From NCBI RefSeq assembly GCF_014641595.1, contig NZ_BMIA01000004.1, positions 310,001 to 374,000 of the forward strand: a stretch of DNA of 64,000 bases. The letters run 5' to 3'. The notes under the pieces were generated by a model, which saw nothing but the letters and a program-made list of their open reading frames with translations, had not been told where the DNA came from and made no database searches. Every line of letters begins with the position of its first letter. Within the stretch, counting starts at the first letter, position 1. The position numbers and the translations under genes are program-made. Positions 51,227 to 60,109 of the stretch are shown here, piece by piece. The stretch comes from Dyadobacter endophyticus. Lineage in GTDB: Bacteria; Bacteroidota; Bacteroidia; Cytophagales; Spirosomataceae.

Positions 51227-52036
51227 TCAACGTTTGTCAATGTCTTCCAGGGTAATCTGCCGGGGAAACTTTGCGTAGCGCAGATTGGGCTCGTTTAATG
51301 CATAACCGTCCTGTATCGCCTGCCTTGCCTTTTCGAAGTAAATATTATGGTGCTGATTGCCAGTTACTTTCATCGTCATGGCCAGGTAATAGTTAGCCAT
51401 CGGGTGCATTTCGTACAGTTGCAGACATTCGCTGAATTTCCGCTCGGCCTGATCGAATTCGTTCATCAGGTAATACAAAATGCCAAAATAGAGCAGGGAA
51501 TTGAAATGAAGATCGTTCTGTCCCTCGCCGCGTTTTTGCTGGGCAATGTCTTTGAGGAAATACATTTCTGCCTCCTTGTAATTCCTTGATTCCATGTGGC
51601 TTAATGCGATGAAAAACGAAAAGGTGTGATCCATCGTGAATGCATTGGGTGTGAGCTGTTCCGCCGCCAGGAGATCGGTAATGGCCTTTGGATAATCCTG
51701 GGTTATCAAACAATGCAAGTACCCACGGTATGCCAGCCAGCGCTTGGGATCGAGCGTCACGGCGGTGTCGTTATAGGCGATCATTCTTCCAAAGTTGCCC
51801 AGGAACATCTGCCGGATTCCTTTTTCCTGATATGCTTCCGAAATGTTGGGGCAAATAGAGATGAGCGTATCAAAAGTTGCGTCCCAGTCAGGACTATCCA
51901 CGCCGATTGAGTGCGCCTTTTGGACATATGCATGAAAGAGGCTGTCCTGGACCCGGCGTGACGAACAGTCAGGTTGCGCCCACGCTGCGGTAAGCGTGGA
52001 GAACAACAAAACCGGAAGCAGGACGATACGTTGCAT
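51227..52036 (-). CDS. Exported TPR-repeat protein
   Basis: A 269-aa exported protein starting at the ATG at 52036 (MQRIVLLPVLLFSTLTAAWAQ, signal peptide); a TTG six codons upstream would only lengthen the signal. The rest is a series of TPR helices (AYQEKGIRQMFLGNFGRMIAYNDTAVTLDP, HFNSLLYFGILYYLMNEFDQAERKFSECLQLY). It likely works as a periplasmic scaffold. It lies 30 bp after the permease gene on the same strand and may be its operon partner. Confidence 0.78.
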   Translation of the reverse strand: MQRIVLLPVLLFSTLTAAWAQPDCSSRRVQDSLFHAYVQKAHSIGVDSPDWDATFDTLISICPNISEAYQEKGIRQMFLGNFGRMIAYNDTAVTLDPKRWLAYRGYLHCLITQDYPKAITDLLAAEQLTPNAFTMDHTFSFFIALSHMESRNYKEAEMYFLKDIAQQKRGEGQNDLHFNSLLYFGILYYLMNEFDQAERKFSECLQLYEMHPMANYYLAMTMKVTGNQHHNIYFEKARQAIQDGYALNEPNLRYAKFPRQITLEDIDKR

Positions 52037-52066
52037 AGGCCAGATAACAATCAAATATACCTTAAA

Positions 52067-54697
52067 TTACTCCGATTTCAGCGATTGCGTCGGGTTGGTC
52101 AATGCCGCGCGAACGGATTGGAAACTGATGGTTGCCAGCGTGATGACAATCGTAACCAACCCAGCGCCGGCGAATATACCGGCTCCGATCGTCGCGCGAT
52201 AGGCAAAATGATCCAGCCAGCGGCGCGTGAGCCACCACGCCAGCGGACAGCCAATGGCAATGGCGACGGCCACGAGCACGAGAAATTCCCGCGACAACAT
52301 CGCAACCACACTGCCAGTGGTGGCGCCCAGGACTTTCCGCACACCGATTTCCTTCCGCCGACGCTCGGCCGTGAATGCAGCCAGGCCAAAAAGACCGAGG
52401 CATGATATCAATATCGCCAAAACGGCAAAATACCTGGCCAGTTGTGCCACAAGCTTTTCCGAGGCGTACTGAATCTGGTAGTCACGGTCGAGGAAGTCGT
52501 AGTCGAATGCATAGCCAGGATTGAAGCTAGCATAAAATGCCTGTATCCGGGCAACAGTAGCGGGCACCTCGCCGGCCTGTATTTTGACCGTCGCCAGCAT
52601 GGTCTCCTGAGGCGATAGTTTGAAAATGAACGGTTTGATGATTTCGTGGAGTGAATTAAAATGAAAATCCCGCGCCACGCCGACGATACGGGTCTTCCGG
52701 CCGTCGACCATGATCTGCTTGCCGATTGGGTCGGTAATGCCCATTTGGCGGATAGCTGTCTCGTTCAATATGACCGCGGTCGAGTCCGATCCGAAATCTT
52801 TTGAAAAGCTCCTCCCTGCGACCATCGGAATTCCCAGTGTTTCGGTAAGGCCATAATTGACCGGCATTTTATAGAAACGGATCTCGTCTTTCTCGTTTTT
52901 ACCGTCCCAACGCACGCCTGCCGACGGCATGAATGCTGGCAAGACGATTTTTTGCTGAATGCTGGACGCGTTTACGACACCGGGTACCGTTTTCAGCCCT
53001 GCCAGGAATGCGTTTGTCTGTGTTGCGGCACGACCCTCCATTTCGAAATACACAATATTATCCTTTTCGTAACCCGGATTTTTAGCTTGCACATAGTCGA
53101 TTTGTTTGTAAACCACGACTACCGAAATGATGAAGATCACAGAAACGGCGAACTGGAACACTACGAGCCCTTTTCGCACCCAGAGTTCGCCCATTCCGTG
53201 TAATAGTTTGCCTTTTAGGGTGAGGGCGGGGTTAAACCGGGAAAGGTACAATGCGGGATAGCTACCCGAGAGCAGGCCCGTCAACAGCAGGATCACGGCC
53301 AGTGCCGCTATGAACTGTCCTCCGAAATGCAAGGTCAGCTGCTTGTTTGTGAGTGTATTAAAATAAGGTAATATAAGCCAAACGACGCCCAGTGCGATAA
53401 GCAGCGTCACGAAACTCATCAGGATCGATTCCCCGAGGAACTGAAAAACGAGCGTCAGCCTTCCGGCACCCAATGCTTTCTTGACACCCACTTCTTTGAC
53501 CCTTACCGATGCCTTAGCCGTCGAGAGATTCATGAAATTGATGCAGGCAATGAGAAGGATAAAGACCGCAATAGCGCCGAACAGCTTCACATATTCGATC
53601 CGCCCGCCCGATTGCACGCCGTTTTCATAGGTGCCATAGAGGTATTTATCGGAGTATTTTCGGATGAATAAGGTCGCATTAGGGTCGTTGAAATGTTTTT
53701 TTGCGTAGCCCGCCAGTTTTGCTTCCAATAAATGTGCGTCGGCACCAGGCCTCAGCACGAGGTAGTTATGGAACGGGCCGGTAGCTGTATTGGGCATACT
53801 TCCCTGGGGTAATATGTCGTCCCAGGCGCTCAATGGTATCAGCAGTTCCGACTGCTCACTCGAATTGCGGGGCTGATCCCGGAACACACCGGTTACCTGA
53901 CTTTGGCGGGAGAATGCCTGCCATTTCCATTCTACCAGCTGATTCATCGCTTTTTCGGGTGATCCAAAGAGCCTGCTAGCCATTCGCTCCGAAATCACAA
54001 CCGTGTTTTTGTCGGTGAGTACCGACTGCGCATTGCCTTGTATTAAGGGAAAAGAGAATGCTTTGAAATAATCGCTGCTGACGAAGTTTCCCGCCGCGCT
54101 TACCGTCCGCCCGCCGCGGGCCCGCCCGCCGAGTGAAAGACTGAATTTCTGAAACCAGACAGGCGGCGTCGTACAAACCGCCATTTCGACTTCGGGCATA
54201 TCCCGGGGAAGAAATACCCTTAAAATGCCGCCGGTACCTTCCGAGGTAACCAGCCTGTCGCCGCCTTTCTCGTGGACCATCACCTGGTAGAGACGGGCAT
54301 CTTTGTCGTGAAACTTATCGAAAGTCCGTTCGTCAGTTATCCAAAGGTAGATAAGCAGCGTACAGATGAGGCCGGTAGTAAGTCCAACGGCATTCAGAAA
54401 TGTAAACTGCCGGTTTTTGGCAAAATGCCGCCAGGCGTAGGTGAAGTAATGATGCAACATTGCAGGGCTCAGGTTGGAGACGGTTGGATATGGTCTTGGA
54501 CTTTTCTTTGTGAAATAGGGGGTAAGGTGCCGCATAGCCGCCCACGCATATTCGCGTCGTGCCTGCGTGGGACCCGCCTCTTGTACGCGCCGCAGGAAAA
54601 TCTCTTCCAGATTTCCCTGGATGTCTTCCAGAAAACGTGGGTTCACAAACTTTTCGAGCAGGTAATCTGCCCAACGGGGCGGACGGTGTTCAGGCAT
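52067..54697 (-). CDS. FtsX-type ABC transporter permease, copy 2
   Basis: An 876-aa permease starting at the ATG at 54697 (MPEHRPPRWADYLLEKFVNP), which begins the conserved prefix domain; the frame extends 14 codons more. Domains: permease prefix (1-75), first MacB-type periplasmic domain after TM1 (FTFLNAVGLTTGLICTLLIYLWI), first FtsX core (IKLFGAIAVFILLIACINFMNLSTAKA-like segment near residue 290), second periplasmic domain, and last FtsX core (ISCLGLFGLAAFTAERRRKEIGVRKVLGA). Such permeases work with a separate ATPase, which is not encoded nearby. It is a paralogue of the upstream gene and 48 bp after it. Confidence 0.88.
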   Translation of the reverse strand: MPEHRPPRWADYLLEKFVNPRFLEDIQGNLEEIFLRRVQEAGPTQARREYAWAAMRHLTPYFTKKSPRPYPTVSNLSPAMLHHYFTYAWRHFAKNRQFTFLNAVGLTTGLICTLLIYLWITDERTFDKFHDKDARLYQVMVHEKGGDRLVTSEGTGGILRVFLPRDMPEVEMAVCTTPPVWFQKFSLSLGGRARGGRTVSAAGNFVSSDYFKAFSFPLIQGNAQSVLTDKNTVVISERMASRLFGSPEKAMNQLVEWKWQAFSRQSQVTGVFRDQPRNSSEQSELLIPLSAWDDILPQGSMPNTATGPFHNYLVLRPGADAHLLEAKLAGYAKKHFNDPNATLFIRKYSDKYLYGTYENGVQSGGRIEYVKLFGAIAVFILLIACINFMNLSTAKASVRVKEVGVKKALGAGRLTLVFQFLGESILMSFVTLLIALGVVWLILPYFNTLTNKQLTLHFGGQFIAALAVILLLTGLLSGSYPALYLSRFNPALTLKGKLLHGMGELWVRKGLVVFQFAVSVIFIISVVVVYKQIDYVQAKNPGYEKDNIVYFEMEGRAATQTNAFLAGLKTVPGVVNASSIQQKIVLPAFMPSAGVRWDGKNEKDEIRFYKMPVNYGLTETLGIPMVAGRSFSKDFGSDSTAVILNETAIRQMGITDPIGKQIMVDGRKTRIVGVARDFHFNSLHEIIKPFIFKLSPQETMLATVKIQAGEVPATVARIQAFYASFNPGYAFDYDFLDRDYQIQYASEKLVAQLARYFAVLAILISCLGLFGLAAFTAERRRKEIGVRKVLGATTGSVVAMLSREFLVLVAVAIAIGCPLAWWLTRRWLDHFAYRATIGAGIFAGAGLVTIVITLATISFQSVRAALTNPTQSLKSE

Positions 54698-54745
54698 CTC
54701 TAAGTGTTTTTGAAATGATCTAATGGTCGGCGGCAGCATACGGCA

Positions 54746-57379
54746 TTATTCCGACCTCAGGCTGCGGATCGGGTTCATCGTAGCCGCTTTAATTGCGTGG
54801 AAGCTCACCGTGAGCACCGTGATCAGCAGCGTGCCGAGGCCGGTTAGGGCGAATATCCACCACGAAATGGTGGTGTGATAATCATATTTTTGCAGCCAAG
54901 CATTCAGGAAATAGTATGCGCCGGGCGTTGCGATGAGGAATGCAATGCAAACCAGCATGACAAAATCACGCGATAACAGGCTCCAAACGTTCATAACCGT
55001 CGCACCAAGTACTTTTCTGACACCAATCTCTTTGGTCCGCTGCTCGGCTATAAATGACGCCACACCGAAAAGGCCGAGACAGCTGATCAGTACGGCCAGT
55101 AGGGAAAAGAAAGTGGTCAGTTTACCGATGCGTACTTCGTCAAAGAACTTCCGGGCGTATCTCTCATCGATGAATTCATATTCGAACGGGGAGCCCGGGT
55201 TATATTTTTCAAAAACCGTTTTGATCTTTTCAATGGAAGCGGACGAGCCTGCGGCCGGATTGAGACGGATGTTGATCACATTGCCCTGTCCCGCCGAAAT
55301 ACAGAAGAATTGCGGCCTTGCGGGGGCGTATGGCGAGTTCACGACGATGTCCCTGATCACACCGACGATCTTGTAGGGCTTTTTAAACCAGGTCAGCGGG
55401 GCGTCGATGGGGGCTTGCAAGCCCATAAATTTTACTGCGGTTTCATTCACGATGAGTGCCACCGAATCCGTCGCGAAATCCCGCGAGAAGTCGCGGCCCT
55501 GCACGAACTGCCAGCCAACAGTTTTACCGTAATCATAAGAGACCTCGTCGAACGAGAAATCGACCGATTGCTCCGGGTCTTTGCCTTTCCATTCAAAACC
55601 ACTCGTAGACGACCATGTTTCGGTAGTAGGACTGCCCGACTCTGCCATTTCCACAATCGCGCCATTGCTTTTCAGGTCCAGACGTACGGCTTCGAAATGT
55701 TTGTGAATGTCTCCGGTATTTGCGAAAATGGAAATGAGCCCGTCGCGGCTGTAACCTACCGGACGGTTTTTAGCGAATTGGATCTGCCGGAATACTACGG
55801 CTGTTCCGATGATCAGGACGATAGAAACCGAAAACTGCACGACTACCAGCACTTTTCGCGGAATCGCGGCAAAACGGCCTGCTCGGAAAGTGCCTTTCAG
55901 TACCTTCACAGGTTGGAATGAAGAAAGGTACAATGCGGGATAGCTGCCCGCAATAACTGCCGTGATAACGCTGAAACCAGCCCCTGCAAGCCAGAACTCG
56001 GGCCTGTCCCAAGGCATGACGATCTTCTTATCGGCTACTTCATTGAAAACCGGCAGGCATAGCAACACGAGCAAGATCGCAAGCACGAATGCGAAGCCGA
56101 CGACCAGAAATGATTCGGAGAAGAATTGTGTGATCAGCTGGTTGCGCACCGATCCGACGGCCTTGCGGATGCCTACTTCCCTGGCCCGCTTTTCGGAACG
56201 CGCTGTGCTAAGGTTCATGAAATTGATGCAGGCCAGGAGCAGCACGAACACGCCGATGGTACCAAAGAGCCACACGAATTCGATGCGGCCGCCTACGCGG
56301 TGCCCTTCTTTGAATTCCGAGTAGAGGTGCCATTCGCTCATCGGGTTCAGGAACACGTCGGGTTTATATTTCAGTTGCTCCTTATTGATATTTCTTTTCT
56401 TAATGTCCTTAATACGCGCGGTGGCCAGGTCGATATCAGCGTGATCGATCAGCTGCACGAACGTCTGGTAGGCATTCGGACGCCACGGGTCTTCCATGGT
56501 TTTGAGCCAGGGATTGCTAATAACCATCAATTGCCAGGGCATCATGAACAACATTTCGCGGAAGGAGGTATTGTTGGGGAAATCTTCATAAACCCCTGTA
56601 ACCTTCACGTTGAGGTTGTTATCGATCTTCATGGTTTTGTCGATGGGATCGGCGTCGCCAAAAAAGGCCTTGGCGATGGATTCCGAAAGCATAATGGAGT
56701 AGGGGTCTTTCAAACCCGAGCGTGTGCCGCGTAGCATACGCAGGCTGAACATTTCAGGTGCGTCCGCCTCAATGTATGCCCCACTTTTGTTGAACTTCTT
56801 GTCGCCATTGGCCAGGATATGCCAGTTGTTCCAGGAGGCCATGACGACATATTTGAAGTCAGCACCATAGTTTCGCCTGATCTCGTCCCCGATTGGGAAC
56901 GGCAGCGAAGTTTGCGTGCCGACCTGCCCGTTGAACGTCTGGTGCTGCCACACCTGGGCGATACGGTTGTGATTCTCGAAATACCTGTCGAACGATAGCT
57001 CGTCGTAAATCCAGAGGCCGATCAGCATGGCGACGGCCATGCCCATGGCCAGGCCGGTGATGTTGATGAAGCTATAAGCCTTATTCTTGGCCAGCGTCCG
57101 GAGCGAGATTTTGAGATAGTTTCTGAGCATGGCAGGACTGAAAATATAGGTGGGAGAATAGGTGCGGGGTTTGCGTTTTATAAAATACGGTCGTATGTAG
57201 CGTACAGCGGCGAGCAGGTAGCGCAAGCGCGCCATCCGTGCGCTCCCTTGCCGCGCCTGCTGCGCATATACCTCGTGCAGGTCGCCGAGAATGTCTTCCA
57301 GGAAATGCGGCGCGATGATGATTGTTAGCAGCCGGTCGACCCAGCGGGGCGGGCTGCCATGGTTGGGCACTTTTTCCAT
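54746..57379 (-). CDS. FtsX-type ABC transporter permease, copy 1
   Basis: An 877-aa permease from the ATG at 57379 (MEKVPNHGSPPRWVDRLL); the frame is open for 52 more codons, but these overlap the padR gene and are low-complexity. It has the same layout as copy 2: prefix domain, SFINITGLAMGMAVAMLIGLWI in TM1, a MacB-like periplasmic part, LLACINFMNLSTARSEKRAREVGIRKAVG, a second periplasmic part and ISCLGLFGVASFIAEQRTKEIGVRKVLGA. It begins 1 bp after the padR stop, so the two are translationally coupled. Confidence 0.88.
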   Translation of the reverse strand: MEKVPNHGSPPRWVDRLLTIIIAPHFLEDILGDLHEVYAQQARQGSARMARLRYLLAAVRYIRPYFIKRKPRTYSPTYIFSPAMLRNYLKISLRTLAKNKAYSFINITGLAMGMAVAMLIGLWIYDELSFDRYFENHNRIAQVWQHQTFNGQVGTQTSLPFPIGDEIRRNYGADFKYVVMASWNNWHILANGDKKFNKSGAYIEADAPEMFSLRMLRGTRSGLKDPYSIMLSESIAKAFFGDADPIDKTMKIDNNLNVKVTGVYEDFPNNTSFREMLFMMPWQLMVISNPWLKTMEDPWRPNAYQTFVQLIDHADIDLATARIKDIKKRNINKEQLKYKPDVFLNPMSEWHLYSEFKEGHRVGGRIEFVWLFGTIGVFVLLLACINFMNLSTARSEKRAREVGIRKAVGSVRNQLITQFFSESFLVVGFAFVLAILLVLLCLPVFNEVADKKIVMPWDRPEFWLAGAGFSVITAVIAGSYPALYLSSFQPVKVLKGTFRAGRFAAIPRKVLVVVQFSVSIVLIIGTAVVFRQIQFAKNRPVGYSRDGLISIFANTGDIHKHFEAVRLDLKSNGAIVEMAESGSPTTETWSSTSGFEWKGKDPEQSVDFSFDEVSYDYGKTVGWQFVQGRDFSRDFATDSVALIVNETAVKFMGLQAPIDAPLTWFKKPYKIVGVIRDIVVNSPYAPARPQFFCISAGQGNVINIRLNPAAGSSASIEKIKTVFEKYNPGSPFEYEFIDERYARKFFDEVRIGKLTTFFSLLAVLISCLGLFGVASFIAEQRTKEIGVRKVLGATVMNVWSLLSRDFVMLVCIAFLIATPGAYYFLNAWLQKYDYHTTISWWIFALTGLGTLLITVLTVSFHAIKAATMNPIRSLRSE

Positions 57380-57380
57380 A

Positions 57381-57725
57381 TCACGAAAAGCTGAGTTTAG
57401 GTTGCAACTTTTCGGCCGGAATGGCCTGCCACAGTTGTTGGCGGATCTCATTGATCTCCTGCAAGGCGCGATTGCCGTAGTTGGTAATGCTGAAAAACCG
57501 CTTCCGCCGCCCGCCGCGCTCGGCTGTGGCGCCACCCATTTCAGAGTTGAGAAACCCTTTTTCTTCGAGCCGGTATAAAGTAGCGTGCACGGCGCTCAGC
57601 GAAATGGTACGGCCCGTATTTTCCTGTACCCGCTCCCAGATTGTTACACCGTAGGCTTCTTCCGTGCAACCGGCCACAACCAGCAGGACGATTTCTTCAA
57701 ATTCTCCCAGAAAAGTTCTTTTCAT
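57381..57725 (-). CDS. PadR-family transcriptional regulator
   Basis: A 114-aa PadR regulator. The winged helix is visible (FLGEFEEIVLLVVAGCTEEAYGVTIWERV, then SLSAVHATLYRLEEKGFLNSE), with the Arg-rich wing (ERGGRRKRFFSITNYG). It is the first gene of a minus-strand operon with two FtsX-type permeases, a setting common in Bacteroidota, and probably represses that operon. Confidence 0.9.
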   Translation of the reverse strand: MKRTFLGEFEEIVLLVVAGCTEEAYGVTIWERVQENTGRTISLSAVHATLYRLEEKGFLNSEMGGATAERGGRRKRFFSITNYGNRALQEINEIRQQLWQAIPAEKLQPKLSFS

Positions 57726-57827
57726 AATCCGGATAACTCATTAGTTATAATAATGCAAAACAAATAGTTTGCCAAAATGCGAAAATGCTGTTTGCAGCCC
57801 GATGGGCCATTTTTCGATCAGGCATAT

Positions 57828-57845
57828 CTGTTCGAAACCGAACAG
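57828..57845. promoter_or_regulatory. Inverted repeat CTGTTCG-AAAC-CGAACAG
   Basis: A perfect 7-bp inverted repeat with a 4-base spacer in the divergent gap between padR and the ECF sigma gene, 45 bp before the ECF promoter. It could be an operator of either gene (PadR sites are often inverted repeats). Confidence 0.4.
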
Positions 57846-57889
57846 TTTTGTTCGGGGCTGGACGCGGATGAAAATTTTTTTGTAAATCC

Positions 57890-57917
57890 TGTAACGTTTC
57901 CGGCAGCGGGTCGTCTA
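57890..57917 (+). promoter_or_regulatory. ECF-type promoter of the sigma gene (autoregulation)
   Basis: TGTAAC (57890-57895), a 16-nt spacer and CGTCTA (57912-57917) match the general ECF promoter pattern (an AAC-containing -35 and a CGTC-type -10). It directly precedes an ECF sigma gene, which suggests self-activation. Transcription would start near 57924, downstream of the first ATG at 57917, so the ATG at 57929 must be the start. Confidence 0.6.
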
Positions 57918-57928
57918 TGTCATTGAAT

Positions 57929-58447
57929 ATGGATTTACAAGCCTTCAACAAACGCATTCTTCCCGTTCAGGGGCGCCTGTTCCGACTGGCGCAAATGTTT
58001 CTTCGCAACCGCGAGGAGGCTGAGGATGCCATTCAGGACGTGTTCCTGAGGCTTTGGACCAACCGGCAACAGCTGGAAAGTTACCAGAGTGTGGAGGCGC
58101 TGGCGGTTCAGATGACCAAAAATCTTTGCCTGGACAGGCTTAAATCCCATCATAAACAGAAAACGAGTCACGAAACGGATATGATAGCCTTGCAGGCAGC
58201 GGACGTATCGCCTTACCGGCAGGTTGAGAACAGCGACAGCGCGGGCCTTATGCACCGGCTTATCGGCGAACTACCCGAGCAGCAAAAGCTGGTACTGCAC
58301 CTGCGCGACGTGGAGGAGTACACTTTGGAAGAGATCGAAGAAGTGACAGGGTTGAGCAATGCGAATATCCGCACGATCCTCTCGCGGGCAAGACAGAAGC
58401 TGCGCGAGAATTATTTAAAAGCAGAGAATTATGGCACTGGATATTGA
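57929..58447 (+). CDS. ECF-type RNA polymerase sigma factor
   Basis: A 172-aa ECF sigma factor. Region 2 is LFRLAQMFLRNREEAEDAIQDVFLRLWTNRQQ, region 4 LPEQQKLVLHLRDVEEYTLEEIEEVTGLSNANIRTILSRARQKLRENY. I chose the ATG at 57929 (MDLQAFNKRIL) because the earlier ATG at 57917 overlaps the promoter's -10 element. It overlaps the next gene by 17 bp, so the two are coupled. It starts a four-gene unit with a HEAT-repeat membrane protein and two DUF4097-type proteins. Confidence 0.9.
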   Translation: MDLQAFNKRILPVQGRLFRLAQMFLRNREEAEDAIQDVFLRLWTNRQQLESYQSVEALAVQMTKNLCLDRLKSHHKQKTSHETDMIALQAADVSPYRQVENSDSAGLMHRLIGELPEQQKLVLHLRDVEEYTLEEIEEVTGLSNANIRTILSRARQKLRENYLKAENYGTGY

Positions 58448-59207
58448 AAAGTTGTTAGAAAAATATTACGACGGTGAAACATCGCTGGAAGAGGAGCGTG
58501 CATTGAAGCAGTTTTTCCAAGGTGGCCAGGTGCCGGAGCATTTGCAGAGCCATGCGGCACAGTTCGGCTATTTCGCCAATGCGCGGAAGGAGCAGCCTTC
58601 ATTGAGTTTTAACCATGAATTGGCATTAATGCTCGACCCACCGAGGCAGGGACCGGTGCGGAGGCTGGGCACTTGGCTGCTGCGCATTGCAGCCGGGCTC
58701 GCATTGCTGATCATCGGTTTCGGTGCGGGGTGGTTGTTTCAATCTAAATCTGAAAAAGGTGCTGCATTGGCGGCTTTGAGCGGAGAAAAGACAGGGGAAA
58801 TTGCGGAAATGAAAAAGGTGCTCGCATTTGAGCAAATGAACAATACCTCGGCGAGTGAGCGCATCCAGGCGGTGAACCATAGTTATGAGATTCCCGATGC
58901 CGACCGCGACATTACGCAGCTGTTGATCAACACCCTCAATTTCGATCCGAACGTCAATGTACGGCTGGCGGCCTGCCAGGCATTGGCGCACTTTGCCGGT
59001 GAAGCCGAGGTGAAGGAAGCACTTATCCAGTCGCTGGCGATCCAGACGGATCCTAATATCCAGATATCACTCATCGAAGCATTGGTGGCGATCAAGGAAA
59101 AGCGGGCGGTAGACCAGTTCCAGCAACTCGCCCGCAACCAGGAAGTGCTCGACGTAGTACGCCTGAAAGCGACCGAAGGCCTGAATAGGCTAAATGCCGA
59201 CGTCTGA
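58431..59207 (+). CDS. Putative anti-sigma factor with HEAT-like repeats
   Basis: A 258-aa protein with a short N-terminal cytoplasmic helical part (IEKLLEKYYDGETSLEEERALKQFF, like many Bacteroidota anti-sigma N-termini), one membrane helix (about 81-103, TWLLRIAAGLALLIIGFGAGW) and a periplasmic part with HEAT-like repeats (about 150-258, NVNVRLAACQALAHFAGEAEVKEALIQSL and QISLIEALVAIKEKRAVDQF). The 17-bp overlap with the sigma gene and the topology support an anti-sigma role. HEAT repeats as the sensor part suggest it binds a periplasmic protein. Confidence 0.75.
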   Translation: MALDIEKLLEKYYDGETSLEEERALKQFFQGGQVPEHLQSHAAQFGYFANARKEQPSLSFNHELALMLDPPRQGPVRRLGTWLLRIAAGLALLIIGFGAGWLFQSKSEKGAALAALSGEKTGEIAEMKKVLAFEQMNNTSASERIQAVNHSYEIPDADRDITQLLINTLNFDPNVNVRLAACQALAHFAGEAEVKEALIQSLAIQTDPNIQISLIEALVAIKEKRAVDQFQQLARNQEVLDVVRLKATEGLNRLNADV

Positions 59208-59297
59208 AAAGTTGGAGCGCCGCTGGCCTCAATATATTACAACCAAAGGTTTCAACCTTCGGATCAAACCAAGCAAATAAATCCTAATAATAAAACC

Positions 59298-60086
59298 ATG
59301 AAAAAAGTACTGTTGATTAGTGCGGGTCTCCTTTGGGGCCTAAGCATTGCGTGCGCCCAAACTCCCGAATACAAGACCAAACTGGCCAATTCGAAAGATA
59401 AAAAAGTGGTATTCGAGCTTTCTGCCAGTACGGTCAAAATTGAAGGGTATAATGGCGACGAAGTGATCATTCAAGCGTCTTCGGGATTCGAGGCGCCGCC
59501 GGATCGCGCGAAGGGGCTGAAACCATTGTATTATACGGCGGTAGACAACTCTGGTATCGGCTTGTCCGTAACGCCCGATGCCTCCGGGCTGAGGATCGAG
59601 AAGGCGACCCGCAAGTCGATCAAATACACGATCAAACTGCCGCGGCAGGTGGCTGTAAAATTTGTAGAAACCAACTGGCAGGGTGGCTCCGGGCTTTCGA
59701 TCTCCAATATGGACGGCGACCTGGAAATTAAGACGAACAACACGAACATCGTTCTCAACAACATCACCGGGCCCGTGGTAGCCAATACCACCAGCGGCGA
59801 GGTAACCGCCACCTTCTCGAATCTGGCGCAAGGCAAGCCGACGGCCATCTCATCCATCAGCGGGGATGTCGACATTACCCTGCCAGCGACGGCAAAATCG
59901 AACCTTAAACTGCGGTCGATCAACGGGGAAATGTATACGGATTTTGACCTGGGGACGAAAAGTACCAAGGACGGCATGTCGAAAGTGGGCGGTATGGCCA
60001 ATGTCGACGGGGCGATCAACGGCGGGGGCGTCGAGATGACCCTCAACACGATCAGCAGTAATATCTATATCCGTAAGCAGAAATAA
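59298..60086 (+). CDS. DUF4097-type exported protein, copy 1
   Basis: A 262-aa exported protein: signal peptide MKKVLLISAGLLWGLSIACA, then a right-handed beta-rich DUF4097/adhesin-like fold in which short turns repeat (GDLEIKTNNTNIVLNNITGPVVANTTSGEVTATF, SISGDVDITLPATAKSNLKLRSINGEMYTDF). It is 90 bp after the HEAT gene; that gap has a small hairpin (AAGGTT-TC-AACCTT, 59246-59259). Related proteins in Bacteroidota are common beside ECF systems; no function is established. Confidence 0.82.
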   Translation: MKKVLLISAGLLWGLSIACAQTPEYKTKLANSKDKKVVFELSASTVKIEGYNGDEVIIQASSGFEAPPDRAKGLKPLYYTAVDNSGIGLSVTPDASGLRIEKATRKSIKYTIKLPRQVAVKFVETNWQGGSGLSISNMDGDLEIKTNNTNIVLNNITGPVVANTTSGEVTATFSNLAQGKPTAISSISGDVDITLPATAKSNLKLRSINGEMYTDFDLGTKSTKDGMSKVGGMANVDGAINGGGVEMTLNTISSNIYIRKQK

Positions 60087-60109
60087 CTCCCAAACCTGCA
60101 TCTATTGCC

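Noticed and set aside
57380..57535. N-terminal extension of FtsX-type permease copy 1 (52 aa)
   Set aside because: It overlaps the padR gene in another frame and lacks family resemblance; the ATG at 57379 begins the conserved prefix domain.
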